From: an uncultured Bacilli bacterium
Lineage (GTDB): Bacteria; Bacillota_I; Bacilli_A; RF39; UBA660
Assembly: GCA_910589375.1 (NCBI GenBank)
Contig: CAJUTK010000003.1
Location: 129,247 to 193,246, forward strand
Length of the DNA stretch: 64,000 bases
Reading direction: 5' to 3'
The notes under the pieces were generated by a model. The model worked only from the letters and a program-made list of their open reading frames with translations, was not told where the DNA came from and ran no database searches. Below are positions 16,534 through 23,935 of this stretch, piece after piece. Within the stretch, counting starts at the first letter, position 1; every line of letters begins with the position of its first letter. Both the position numbers and the translations under genes were made by a program.

Positions 16534-17184
16534 ATGAAAGGAAAAAATAGTTATTTAGATCGTCTAGAGAAAGAAGAGTCATCCTTAGGTGCTAGACAAC
16601 AGGAATTAAGGAAGAAAAGAAGATTTTATGAGTCATGCCAAATATTTTTTGGCGAAGCAACAGATGCTGTTTTAAAACATGTTGTTCCAATGATTAGCAA
16701 AATAGAAGGGGTAGAATATGTTGATCATGTTTTCTCTATGGAAGAAGATCATTATGAAACTTTTTGGGTTTCTCCTTATGAGGGGCAATACGGAGTAAGT
16801 GGTGCAGAATTAGCTGCAACAGCAGAACCACGTCAACGATTAGTAGAAGGTAAAGCCTTTAGGACGAGAATAATTGTTGATAAAGCAACTTGTGACACAT
16901 TTAGTTTATTTAGTTTTCCAAAATGTGATGATTATAGTTCTAACTTAGCAAAACTTTTGGCAACTAAAAAATTTGTAACCGTAAAAGAATATGGCATTCA
17001 GACAGAAGATTTTTCCGATATGTTTCCTTATGTTAGTACTTATTTAGGAAGATTAATAGAGTGGAGACTTGAAAATGATACGAAAGAAATACCAGAAGAA
17101 GTATTAAGAGATATTGCTTTAAAAGTAACAGATGAAACAGTCTCAACTGCTTCAGTGGGATCTGTAAAACAAGCTAAAAAATAA
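16534..17184 (+). CDS. Hypothetical protein
   Basis: 216 residues, soluble. The first 35 residues form a charged, probably coiled helix (LDRLEKEESSLGARQQEL). The middle is mixed alpha/beta with several aromatics (YVDHVFSMEEDHYETFWV). No motif that I can assign. TAGGTGATG lies upstream of the ATG. Its stop codon is inside the terminator stem. Function unknown. Confidence 0.6.
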   Translation: MKGKNSYLDRLEKEESSLGARQQELRKKRRFYESCQIFFGEATDAVLKHVVPMISKIEGVEYVDHVFSMEEDHYETFWVSPYEGQYGVSGAELAATAEPRQRLVEGKAFRTRIIVDKATCDTFSLFSFPKCDDYSSNLAKLLATKKFVTVKEYGIQTEDFSDMFPYVSTYLGRLIEWRLENDTKEIPEEVLRDIALKVTDETVSTASVGSVKQAKK

Positions 17185-17207
17185 TAGTGAATTACTATTA
17201 TTTTTTT
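17176..17207 (+). terminator. Terminator
   Basis: AATAATAG/CTATTATT stem flanked by A-run and T-run. The previous gene's TAA lies in the left arm. Confidence 0.75.
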
Positions 17208-17241
17208 GTTTATGATATAATAAATAGATATAGGAGGAACT

Positions 17242-17904
17242 ATGAAAAAGAAATTTATAATAGGAATAGTATCTTTTATGATACTAGGAATCATTCTTGT
17301 ATTTGGTATTAACTTCTATGTAAAATTATCTACTAAAAATCAAATGATAACTTTGGATAAAGCAAAGAATTTAAATGATGTGGATTGTATTTTAATATTA
17401 GGAGCAGGTGTATGGGGTGATAAGCCTAGCCCTATGTTAAAAGATAGGCTAGATAAGGGGATTGAACTTTATAAAGAGGGAGTAGCGCCTAAGATTATTA
17501 TGAGTGGAGATCATGGAAGAGAAGATTATGACGAAGTAAATCTAATGAAAAAGTATGCAATAGAGGAAGGCATTCCATCTGAGGATATCTTTATGGATCA
17601 CGCAGGATTTTCTACTTATGATAGTATTTATCGGGCAAAAGAAGTTTTTAAAGTGAAAAAAATAGTAGTTGTTTCCCAAAAGTTTCATCTTTATAGAGCT
17701 CTTTATATTTCTAAAGCATTAGATGTAAAAGCTTATGGGGTGATGGCAGAACCAACAAAATATTCGGGACAATTTTATAGAGAGCTACGAGAAATTTTAG
17801 CTCGTGATAAGGATTTTGTAAAATCTATTTTGAAACCAAAATCTACTTATGTAGGAGAAAGTATCCCTGTTAGTGGTAATGGGGATGAAACAAATGATAA
17901 ATAA
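17242..17904 (+). CDS. DUF218 / SanA-YdcF family envelope protein
   Basis: 220 residues. N-terminal membrane anchor (about 5-25) and a DUF218 Rossmann-like domain: DCILILGAG, PSPMLKDRLDKGIELY, IIMSGDHG, the STYDSIYRAKEVF helix and VVVSQKFHLYRALYI. SanA/ElyC-type proteins affect envelope barrier function, including vancomycin exclusion, and peptidoglycan precursor metabolism. The catalytic role is unsettled. AGGAGG precedes the ATG. It is probably monocistronic. Confidence 0.85.
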   Translation: MKKKFIIGIVSFMILGIILVFGINFYVKLSTKNQMITLDKAKNLNDVDCILILGAGVWGDKPSPMLKDRLDKGIELYKEGVAPKIIMSGDHGREDYDEVNLMKKYAIEEGIPSEDIFMDHAGFSTYDSIYRAKEVFKVKKIVVVSQKFHLYRALYISKALDVKAYGVMAEPTKYSGQFYRELREILARDKDFVKSILKPKSTYVGESIPVSGNGDETNDK

Positions 17905-17966
17905 ATGAAACATATTTGATAACAATGTTTCATAGCCAAAAAGAAACTAGTAATCGTTTCTTTTTT
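17905..17966 (+). terminator. Two hairpins, the second an intrinsic terminator
   Basis: ATGAAACAT/ATGTTTCAT (17905-17913/17925-17933) is followed by an A-rich GAAAC/GTTTC stem (17938-17947/17956-17965) and a T-run. TATAAT at 17971-17976 is the -10 for the next gene. Confidence 0.7.
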
Positions 17967-17999
17967 ATTGTATAATGATAATGTTTTAAGGAGTACTAT

Positions 18000-18437
18000 A
18001 TGAATTTAATAATAAAAACATTTCAGGAATTAGATACAAAAGAATTATATGAAATTTTAAAAGCTAGAGCATCTATTTTTATTATGGAACAAAATATTAA
18101 CTATCAAGATATGGATGATATAGATTATAAAAGTATTCATTTCTTTTATATGGAAAATGATAAAGTAGTTGCTTATTTAAGAGCATTTTATAAAGACGAT
18201 GATAAGGAAATTGTTCAGATTGGAAGAGTTTTAACACTGGAGCATGGTAAAGGTTTAGGGAAAAAGTTAATAGAAAACAGTTTACCAGAGATAAAGAAAA
18301 GACTACCTTCTAAAAAAATAATGATGGATGCTCAAACTCATGCTATTTCCTTTTATGAGCAGTTTGGGTTTGATGTTACTTCTGAAGAATTTTTAGAAGA
18401 AGGCATTATGCATGTTCAAATGGAATTAGAATTATAG
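18000..18437 (+). CDS. ElaA-like GNAT acetyltransferase
   Basis: 145 residues. ELYEILKARASIFIMEQNINY near the N-terminus (where ElaA proteins have LR.xVF..EQ), then IGRVLTLEHGKGLGKKLIE carrying the acetyl-CoA P-loop, and FYEQFGFDV at the end. Substrate unknown. TAAGGAGTA precedes the ATG. It starts an operon with the interrupted gdpD gene, 11 bases downstream. Confidence 0.82.
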   Translation: MNLIIKTFQELDTKELYEILKARASIFIMEQNINYQDMDDIDYKSIHFFYMENDKVVAYLRAFYKDDDKEIVQIGRVLTLEHGKGLGKKLIENSLPEIKKRLPSKKIMMDAQTHAISFYEQFGFDVTSEEFLEEGIMHVQMELEL

Positions 18438-18448
18438 GTGTATGTGGT

Positions 18449-18541
18449 ATGAAAAAAATAAGAAAAGTGATAGAAATTATTCGCTATAATATATGGGGAT
18501 TAGTAGGGTTTGAAGCTATATTTAAAATTATTAGTTTTTAA
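18449..18541 (+). pseudogene. 5' fragment of gdpD, cut off by an in-frame TAA
   Basis: ATG 18449, with AGGTG 8 bases upstream, opens a 30-codon frame ending in TAA at 18539-18541. The same frame continues without another stop into the 18566-20269 reading frame. Its sequence (RYNIWGLVGFEAIFKIISF) is the expected N-terminal segment and first membrane helix of membrane-type glycerophosphodiesterases, and the next codons (IFTPLFLHMFDW) complete it. This is one gene broken by a nonsense codon. Confidence 0.75.
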
Positions 18542-18565
18542 ATTTTTACACCACTTTTTTTACAT

Positions 18566-20269
18566 ATGTTTGATTGGATTATGAATGTGACAGGTTATAA
18601 ATATTTAACTTTTGAAAATATTTTTTCTTTTTTTCTTAATCCATTTACTTTTTTAATGATATTATTGCTTCTTTTTTTAATGACTATTTATGCAATGTTT
18701 GATATTATTACTATTATTGTAATATTAGATAGTTCTTATCAGAAGAAAAAAATAAAGATAGTAGATGCTATTCGGATTTCTTTAAATAAGTGTAGAAATT
18801 TATTTCATATTCAGAATTTTTCATTATCTTTTTTAGTATTATTTATGATTCCTTTTTTAAATCTTGGGTTAGCTTCTAGTTTTATTTCTACAATAAAAAT
18901 ACCAGAATTTATTAATGAATTTATTCTTCAAAATCCATTTTTGTTTTCATTATTTAACATTTTAGTAATTTCTTTAAGTATTCTTTTGCTTAGATGGATA
19001 TATTCCATACATTATTTTGTTTTAGAAGATGTTTCCTTTAATGAATCTAAAAAAAGAAGTATTTCATTAGGGAAAAAATGCCATACAAGGGACTGGTTTT
19101 CTATTGTTTTTGTTCAGCTTGCTCTAACTATTTTTTATTTGCTACTACTGGTTATTGGAATCTTAATTATCGTAGGTCTTGATAAAATATTTGCGAATGT
19201 CATTTTAAAAAGTATTACAACTACAATTATTTGGCTTTTCATTGCTTTTTCTTTTTTGATTGTAACAGTATTATCGACACCAATTAGTTATGCAACTATT
19301 AGTGTTTTATACTATTTTAGAAAAGAACAAAAAAAAGAAAAAATCAAAAATGTTTCTTTTCACATTACGAATAGTAATAAAGCTACTAACTTAAAATTGA
19401 GAAAAGTAGCAGTACTATTTTACGTATTAGCAATTCTCTTTGGATCTATTTTTACATATGGGGTTTATAAGGGCTCTTATAATTTAAATATTGAACATAT
19501 TAGGAGACAAGAGGTAACTGCTCATAGGGGTTCTTCTATTCATTATCCTGAAAATACGATGAGTGCTTTTAAAGCTGCAAAAGATGAAGGAGCAGATTGG
19601 ATAGAGTTAGATGTTCAGCAGACTAAGGATGGAAAAATTATTGTTATTCATGATACTAACTTTAAAAGAACAGCAGGTGTTAATAAGCATACATGGGAAC
19701 TAACATATGAAGAAATAAAAAAATTAGATGTTGGAAGTTTTAAAAATAAAAAGTTTAAAGGAGAGAAAGTCCCACTATTAGAAGAAGTTATTGCATTTGC
19801 AAAAGACAATAATATCAAATTAAATATCGAATTAAAACCTACTGGTCATGAAAAAGATTTTGAAAAGACGGTTATTGATATTATTAATGAATATTCATTC
19901 AGTGAAAATTGTGTTGTAACTTCTCAAGTGTACGAAGTTTTAAAAAATGTAAAAAAATATGATAGACATATTGAAACTGTTTATGTTATGAGTTTAGCGT
20001 ATGGAGATATTACAGAGTTAAAGGAAGCAGATCATTTTAGCATTGAAGCAACTAGTGTGACAGAGAAACTTGTCAGTAAGGTTCATAAGGAGGGAAAAGA
20101 ACTCTATGTATGGACTGTTAATGCAGAAGATACTATTAGAAAGATGATTAGTTTAAAAGTGGATAATATTATTACAGATGATATCAAACTTGCTAAAGAT
20201 ACGATTCATGCTAGTAGAACTAGTAACTTAATTAATGAATATGTAGAATGGATTGATAAAATCTTTTAG
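18566..20269 (+). CDS. Membrane glycerophosphodiester phosphodiesterase, N-terminally interrupted
   Basis: 567 residues from the first ATG after the nonsense codon; it has no ribosome site (T-run before it), so the native start is 18449. About six hydrophobic helices fill residues 25-315, the membrane domain found in GdpD fusions. The catalytic TIM-barrel follows: VTAHRGSSIHYPENT, WIELDVQQTKDG, VIHD and LNIELKP. It hydrolyses glycerophosphodiesters to glycerol-3-phosphate and an alcohol and may act on lipoteichoic-acid or lipid head groups. Either pseudogene, sequence error or reinitiation. DUF1848 follows 9 bases later. Confidence 0.85.
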   Translation: MFDWIMNVTGYKYLTFENIFSFFLNPFTFLMILLLLFLMTIYAMFDIITIIVILDSSYQKKKIKIVDAIRISLNKCRNLFHIQNFSLSFLVLFMIPFLNLGLASSFISTIKIPEFINEFILQNPFLFSLFNILVISLSILLLRWIYSIHYFVLEDVSFNESKKRSISLGKKCHTRDWFSIVFVQLALTIFYLLLLVIGILIIVGLDKIFANVILKSITTTIIWLFIAFSFLIVTVLSTPISYATISVLYYFRKEQKKEKIKNVSFHITNSNKATNLKLRKVAVLFYVLAILFGSIFTYGVYKGSYNLNIEHIRRQEVTAHRGSSIHYPENTMSAFKAAKDEGADWIELDVQQTKDGKIIVIHDTNFKRTAGVNKHTWELTYEEIKKLDVGSFKNKKFKGEKVPLLEEVIAFAKDNNIKLNIELKPTGHEKDFEKTVIDIINEYSFSENCVVTSQVYEVLKNVKKYDRHIETVYVMSLAYGDITELKEADHFSIEATSVTEKLVSKVHKEGKELYVWTVNAEDTIRKMISLKVDNIITDDIKLAKDTIHASRTSNLINEYVEWIDKIF

Positions 20270-20278
20270 AGGTGAAGT

Positions 20279-21166
20279 ATGATTTTAAATGTAAGTGGAA
20301 GAACAGATGTAGTCGCATTTTATTCTAGATGGTTTTGGAATCGTTATAAAGAAGGATTTTTCGATGTTAGAAATCCGTTTAATGCGAAGTTAATTAGTAG
20401 AATCTATTTTTCTGATGTAGACTTAATATTATTTTGTACAAAGAATCCTAGACCAATTTTAGAATATTTAGATAAAATTGAAAAGCCTATTCTTTTTCAT
20501 ATCACATTAACTCCTTACAAGAAAGATATTGAGCCTAATGTTCCTCCTAAGGGAGAAGTAATAGAATGTATAAAGAAAATATCTTCTATCATTGGGAAAG
20601 AAAATGTATATGTTAGATATGATCCTATATTTATTAGTGATAAATATACAGTAGAGTATCACCAGAAAGCTTTTTTCCATATGTGTTCTTTATTAGATGG
20701 TTATGTAAATCATATTATAGTATCTTTTTTAGACGATTATAAAAATGTGAGAAATAACAAAGAATTTTTAAATAATCGAGATTTAACAGAAGAAGATTAT
20801 GAACAAATAGGAAGATCATTTAGCGAAAGTGCAAAAAAGCATAATATGACAGTTCAAACTTGTTTTGAAGATAGAAACTTAGTAGAGTATGGTTTTATAA
20901 AAGGAGAATGTTTATCTCATGAGCTTGCTTGGCGTCTTACTGGTAAAACCTTTTCAAACTGGAAAGCGAGAAAGGGGAATAAGTGTAAATGTGTAAAAAT
21001 GGTGGACATAGGTGATTATAATTCTTGTAAGCATTTCTGTAAGTACTGTTATGCAAATTATGATGAAAAGAAAGTACAAAATAATTTTTTAAAGCATGAT
21101 CCTAATTCTACTATTCTAATAGGGAATGTAAGTGATACTGATATTGTAAAAATAAGAAGTGTATAA
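20279..21166 (+). CDS. DUF1848 family Fe-S protein
   Basis: 295 residues. NVSGRTDVVAFYSRW at the N-terminus, LILFCTKNPRPI, HITLTPY and VYVRYDPI are hallmarks of DUF1848. A cysteine cluster near the C-terminus (CKCVKMVDIGDYNSCKHFC then YCYANY) probably binds an iron-sulfur centre, and the family is thought to be a radical-SAM-like barrel. Function unknown. AGAGGTGAAGT precedes the ATG. Co-transcribed with gdpD. Confidence 0.85.
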   Translation: MILNVSGRTDVVAFYSRWFWNRYKEGFFDVRNPFNAKLISRIYFSDVDLILFCTKNPRPILEYLDKIEKPILFHITLTPYKKDIEPNVPPKGEVIECIKKISSIIGKENVYVRYDPIFISDKYTVEYHQKAFFHMCSLLDGYVNHIIVSFLDDYKNVRNNKEFLNNRDLTEEDYEQIGRSFSESAKKHNMTVQTCFEDRNLVEYGFIKGECLSHELAWRLTGKTFSNWKARKGNKCKCVKMVDIGDYNSCKHFCKYCYANYDEKKVQNNFLKHDPNSTILIGNVSDTDIVKIRSV

Positions 21167-21203
21167 AATACGTATTTACATTTTAATTTCTATTTGATAT
21201 AAT
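21166..21203 (+). promoter_or_regulatory. comEB promoter with overlapping palindrome
   Basis: TTTACA (21175-21180), 17 bases and TATAAT (21198-21203). The perfect 12-bp palindrome AAATACGTATTT (21166-21177) overlaps the -35. Confidence 0.6.
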
Positions 21204-21232
21204 GAAATTGAAAATGGAAGTGAGGAAGTAAG

Positions 21233-21721
21233 ATGGAAAGAATAGATAAAATTAATTACTATCTTGATATGGCCGAAGTAGCTCTTGAAAGAGGTACTTG
21301 TCTTAGAAGAAATTATGGAGCACTTATTATAAAAAATGATGAAGTAGTTTCTACTGGTTATGTAGGAGCTCCTCGTGGAAGAAAAAATTGCTGTGAACTA
21401 AAAAAGTGTATTAGGGAAGAATTAAAAGTACCAAGAGGGGAAAGATATGAGATGTGCCGTAGCGTACATGCAGAACAAAATGCTATTATCAGCGCTGAGA
21501 GAAGTAAAATGATTGGTTCTACTTTATTCTTATGTGGAAAAACGTATGCAGATGGAGAGTATGTCGCAAATTCTAATCCATGTGCTCTTTGTAAAAGAAT
21601 GATTATTAATGCTGGAATTAAAGATATTTATATTCGTGATTCTAAAACAGAATATAGACATATTTTAGTTAGTGAATATGTAGAAAATGATGAATCTTTA
21701 GAAGGTGTAAAAGGATATTAG
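21233..21721 (+). CDS. comEB: dCMP deaminase family protein
   Basis: 162 residues. Zinc-dependent cytidine/dCMP deaminase signature: HAEQNAI (His ligand and catalytic Glu) and PCALCKRMI (two Cys ligands). An additional Cys cluster (CCELKKC) and RNYGALIIKND are typical of ComEB-type dCMP deaminases that feed dUMP to thymidylate synthesis. GAGGAAG precedes the ATG. Monocistronic with its own promoter and terminator. Confidence 0.88.
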   Translation: MERIDKINYYLDMAEVALERGTCLRRNYGALIIKNDEVVSTGYVGAPRGRKNCCELKKCIREELKVPRGERYEMCRSVHAEQNAIISAERSKMIGSTLFLCGKTYADGEYVANSNPCALCKRMIINAGIKDIYIRDSKTEYRHILVSEYVENDESLEGVKGY

Positions 21722-21749
21722 AAGAGACTTGAAAAAAAGTCTCTTTTTT
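21722..21749 (+). terminator. Terminator after comEB
   Basis: Perfect 9-bp stem AAGAGACTT/AAGTCTCTT with T-run. Confidence 0.85.
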
Positions 21750-21761
21750 CAAAAAATAGTA

Positions 21762-21792
21762 TTGACATTACCCTTAGGGAATAGTCTATAGT
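21762..21792 (+). promoter_or_regulatory. MerR-type promoter with 19-bp spacer
   Basis: TTGACA (21762-21767) and TATAGT (21787-21792) are separated by 19 bases, the over-long spacing that MerR activators correct. The dyad CCCTTAGGG (21771-21779) lies in the spacer as expected for the operator. Confidence 0.75.
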
Positions 21793-21814
21793 GATACTTG
21801 AAAGGAGGAAAATT

Positions 21815-22459
21815 GTGTTTATCAATGAAGTTTGTCACATTGTTGGGTTATCTAGAAAGAGCATTCGTTATTATGAAGAAAATGGGTTACTAAGTCCAAA
21901 AAGAAATACGGAAAATGATTATCGTATGTACACAGAAGAAGATATTAGAAAACTAAAGATTATTAAATTTTTAAGAGAATTAGATGTACCTATTCGTGAA
22001 TTAAAAATGTTAAATGAAGGAACTCTTACATTACAAGAGTGTATGGAAAGTAGAATTTATAAAATAAAAGAGCAAGAAGAGAAATATTTAAAAGTAAAAG
22101 AAATGTGTATGGAAATAGAAGAATCTAACGATACTTTTTCTAATATTGATATTACCCAATATTTTCAATCGATGAATACATTAAATAAGGAGGGATTTAC
22201 TATGAGAGATGTAAGGACAAGTAAAAGAAAAAAAATTACTGGTGCAGTACTATCTAGTTTAATCTTTGGTTCATTTTTTATCTTTTTAGTAAGTATTATT
22301 ACTTATTTTCAAGTAACTGAAGCAGATAAAATACCATGGTTAGTATATGCATTTTTGATGTTCCTGTTTGGTTTTCCAATTGTAGGAATTATTGTTAATC
22401 TAGTAAATAGAATTAAAGAGATAAATGGAGGAGAAGAAGATGAAGCTAGTAAATATTGA
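21815..22459 (+). CDS. MerR-family regulator with two membrane helices
   Basis: 214 residues from GTG 21815, chosen because AAAGGAGG is 7 bases upstream; an ATG at 21791 overlaps the -10. The winged-helix domain (EVCHIVGLSRKSIRYYEENG) and the TLQECMESR region fit MerR. After a dimer coiled coil come two hydrophobic segments (about 140-165 and 175-200), unusual for MerR and suggesting membrane tethering. No metal-binding Cys pattern is evident. It overlaps the YbjQ gene by 20 bases and probably autoregulates through the 19-bp-spacer promoter. Confidence 0.82.
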   Translation: MFINEVCHIVGLSRKSIRYYEENGLLSPKRNTENDYRMYTEEDIRKLKIIKFLRELDVPIRELKMLNEGTLTLQECMESRIYKIKEQEEKYLKVKEMCMEIEESNDTFSNIDITQYFQSMNTLNKEGFTMRDVRTSKRKKITGAVLSSLIFGSFFIFLVSIITYFQVTEADKIPWLVYAFLMFLFGFPIVGIIVNLVNRIKEINGGEEDEASKY

Positions 22460-22763
22460 TTATATTCCTGGAGAAGAGATTATAGAAGCTTTAGGAATTG
22501 TAAAAGGACAAATTGTTCAGTCTAAGAATATTGGTAGAGATTTTATGGCTGGAATGAAAACAATTGTAGGAGGAGAGATTGTAGGATATACAGAAATGAT
22601 TGCTACTGCACGTCAGATGGCTACGAAGAGAATGGTAGATGAAGCAGAATCATTAGGGGCAGATGCAGTCATCAACATTCGCTATGGATCCTCTTCTGTT
22701 ATGAATGGAGCAGCAGAAATTATTGCTTATGGAACAGCTGTTAAATTAAAGAGAAAAATATAA
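22440..22763 (+). CDS. YbjQ/UPF0145 family protein
   Basis: 107 residues from ATG 22440 with GGAGGAG about 8 bases upstream. IEALGIVKGQIVQSKNIGRD, GEIVGYTEMIATAR and SLGADAVINIRYG are the conserved blocks of the YbjQ pentameric family, often called heavy-metal-binding domain proteins though metal binding is not well established. It overlaps merR by 20 bases, so the two are one unit. Confidence 0.88.
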   Translation: MKLVNIDYIPGEEIIEALGIVKGQIVQSKNIGRDFMAGMKTIVGGEIVGYTEMIATARQMATKRMVDEAESLGADAVINIRYGSSSVMNGAAEIIAYGTAVKLKRKI

Positions 22764-22767
22764 TTAT

Positions 22768-22796
22768 TTGACAAAATAAAAAAATTAGGATATACT
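22768..22796 (+). promoter_or_regulatory. Promoter of the attenuator-controlled operon
   Basis: TTGACA (22768-22773), 17 bases and TATACT (22791-22796). Transcription would begin near 22803, just ahead of the leader peptide. Confidence 0.8.
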
Positions 22797-22821
22797 TGGT
22801 CGTAATGAAGGGAAGATTGTT

Positions 22822-22887
22822 ATGTTAAAAAGAAATAATAATAGACAACATCATCATAATAATCTGCACTTGTTAATACGACATTAA
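22822..22887 (+). CDS. 21-residue His/Asn-rich leader peptide
   Basis: ATG 22822 is preceded by AAGGGAAG at good spacing and the frame ends at TAA 22885-22887. The peptide starts MLKRNNNRQHHHNN and ends LHLLIRH: 5 His and 5 Asn in 21 codons, almost all CAT or AAT. Its 3' part contains RNA region 1 of the attenuator (22866-22873), so ribosome position would decide which hairpin forms. Stalling at the His/Asn run could sense charged tRNA-His or tRNA-Asn, queuosine status of those NAU-reading tRNAs, or a ribosome inhibitor. Confidence 0.75.
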   Translation: MLKRNNNRQHHHNNLHLLIRH

Positions 22888-22970
22888 AGTTGTAGGCACA
22901 AGTGCTATTTGTGGTGCTTGTTGCCTGTATAAAATAAAGACTATACAGGAATGTATAGTCTTTTTCTTTT
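22866..22970 (+). promoter_or_regulatory. Transcription attenuator with mutually exclusive hairpins
   Basis: Five segments pair in alternation. 1:2 is GCACTTGT/ACAAGTGC (22866-22873/22898-22905). 2:3 is AGGCACAAG with CTTGTTGCCT (22894-22902/22917-22926, one bulge). 3:4 is CCTGTATA/TATACAGG (22924-22931/22942-22949). 4:5 is the terminator stem GACTATACA/TGTATAGTC (22939-22947/22952-22960) with GGAA loop and TTTTTCTTTT. If the ribosome stalls early in the leader, 1:2 forms, 3:4 forms and transcription continues. Smooth translation blocks region 1, so 2:3 and then the terminator form. Confidence 0.8.
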
Positions 22971-23004
22971 CAATAAGCACCTATCAATAAAAGAGAGGAT
23001 GATT

Positions 23005-23274
23005 ATGATGAAAAGTATAAAAAATAGTATAGTATTTAGTAATGATATTGAAAGAATAATGAAGGGAAATAATGCCTTACAGTTTGATTATCAATCGTTT
23101 TGCGTGTTACCAAGTGATTCTTTTTTTAAAGAATTAAGAAAGAGTTTTAAAAAAGATACCTCTAGAATATTTAATGGTAAAGTAATTATTATAGAGGAAG
23201 AGGAAATGGAAGAAGCTATGTCTATTTCTATTCAAGATGTATTAGGGAGGGTTCCCCATTGTATCACTAGATAA
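23005..23274 (+). CDS. N-terminal part of a phosphoribosyltransferase-like protein, or separate small protein
   Basis: 89 residues from ATG 23005; GAGAGG is 6 bases upstream, and in-frame codons before it fall in the attenuator terminator. No motif of its own (FSNDIERIMKGNNALQFDYQ; VIIIEEEEMEEAM). The last codons GGG AGG GTT CCC CAT TGT ATC ACT AGA TAA overlap the next gene. Shifting +1 at CCC joins it smoothly (...GRVP then IVSLDKIYLEMG) to the phosphoribosyltransferase. It may therefore be the first half of one protein made by frameshift, or a gene split by an extra C. Confidence 0.65.
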   Translation: MMKSIKNSIVFSNDIERIMKGNNALQFDYQSFCVLPSDSFFKELRKSFKKDTSRIFNGKVIIIEEEEMEEAMSISIQDVLGRVPHCITR

Positions 23275-23935
23275 AATTTATCTAGAAATGGGAAAAGATA
23301 TTTTATTTCTAGATTGTACAAGGTTAGATGGTTCTAAAAAACTAGTATCTAGAAATAATGCGAATTCCTTTATGGCTGTGGAAGAACAAGTAAAAAGAAT
23401 ATCAGATATTTTAAAAATGCAAGGACAAAGAGAAATTGTGTTAGTAGATGATGTTATTTTTACAGGAACTGTTTTAAGAACATTAAAAGCTTTATTTGAA
23501 CAAAATGGTATTTCTGTTATTGGAGTTAGAGGCTCTATTTCGATGGAAGAATCTTATCAAAGTTTTAATAGAGAATTACCACTTGGTTTAAAATGCGGCT
23601 ATCTATTAGGTAGTGGGGTAATTGATCAAATCTGTGAAAGAGATTTCTATTTTGGAATAGCACAATCAGGAATATCTGTAATGGGCGAAACTGGGATTTA
23701 TAAATCTCCTTATTTTAAACCATTTGGTAATCCTGTAGAAAGAGCTTCTATACCAAAAAAGGAAGAAAAGGAGTTTTCAAAAGGATGCTTAAGGCGTAGC
23801 ATCGCATTATGGGAAGAAATTGAAAAGCTATCAGGAAAAAGTTTTAAAGTAGAAGACTTGCCAGAAACAATTATCAATACAAAAAAGGAAGAAAAGGTAG
23901 TAAAAGTTTTAAAGAAAGGAATGAGAAATTTATGA
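23258..23935 (+). CDS. Phosphoribosyltransferase-like protein
   Basis: 225 residues if started at ATT 23258, which has the strong site AGGGAGGG 6 bases upstream; the first ATG (23288) has none. The PRPP-binding motif is IVLVDDVIFTGTVL (two acidic residues, then TG). CTRLDGSKKLVSR near the N-terminus may be the hood. A C-terminal lysine-rich helix follows. Substrate unknown; not a recognisable Apt, Hpt or PyrE. Its frame is entered by reinitiation at ATT, by +1 frameshift from the preceding frame, or was split by an indel in CCCC. It overlaps the next gene by 4 bases. Confidence 0.72.
   Translation: MVSLDKIYLEMGKDILFLDCTRLDGSKKLVSRNNANSFMAVEEQVKRISDILKMQGQREIVLVDDVIFTGTVLRTLKALFEQNGISVIGVRGSISMEESYQSFNRELPLGLKCGYLLGSGVIDQICERDFYFGIAQSGISVMGETGIYKSPYFKPFGNPVERASIPKKEEKEFSKGCLRRSIALWEEIEKLSGKSFKVEDLPETIINTKKEEKVVKVLKKGMRNL

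Noticed and set aside
22951..23004. ATG 22951 as the start of the first gene after the attenuator
   Set aside because: It lies in the terminator stem and the first codons encode the U tract. GAGAGG supports a start at 23005.
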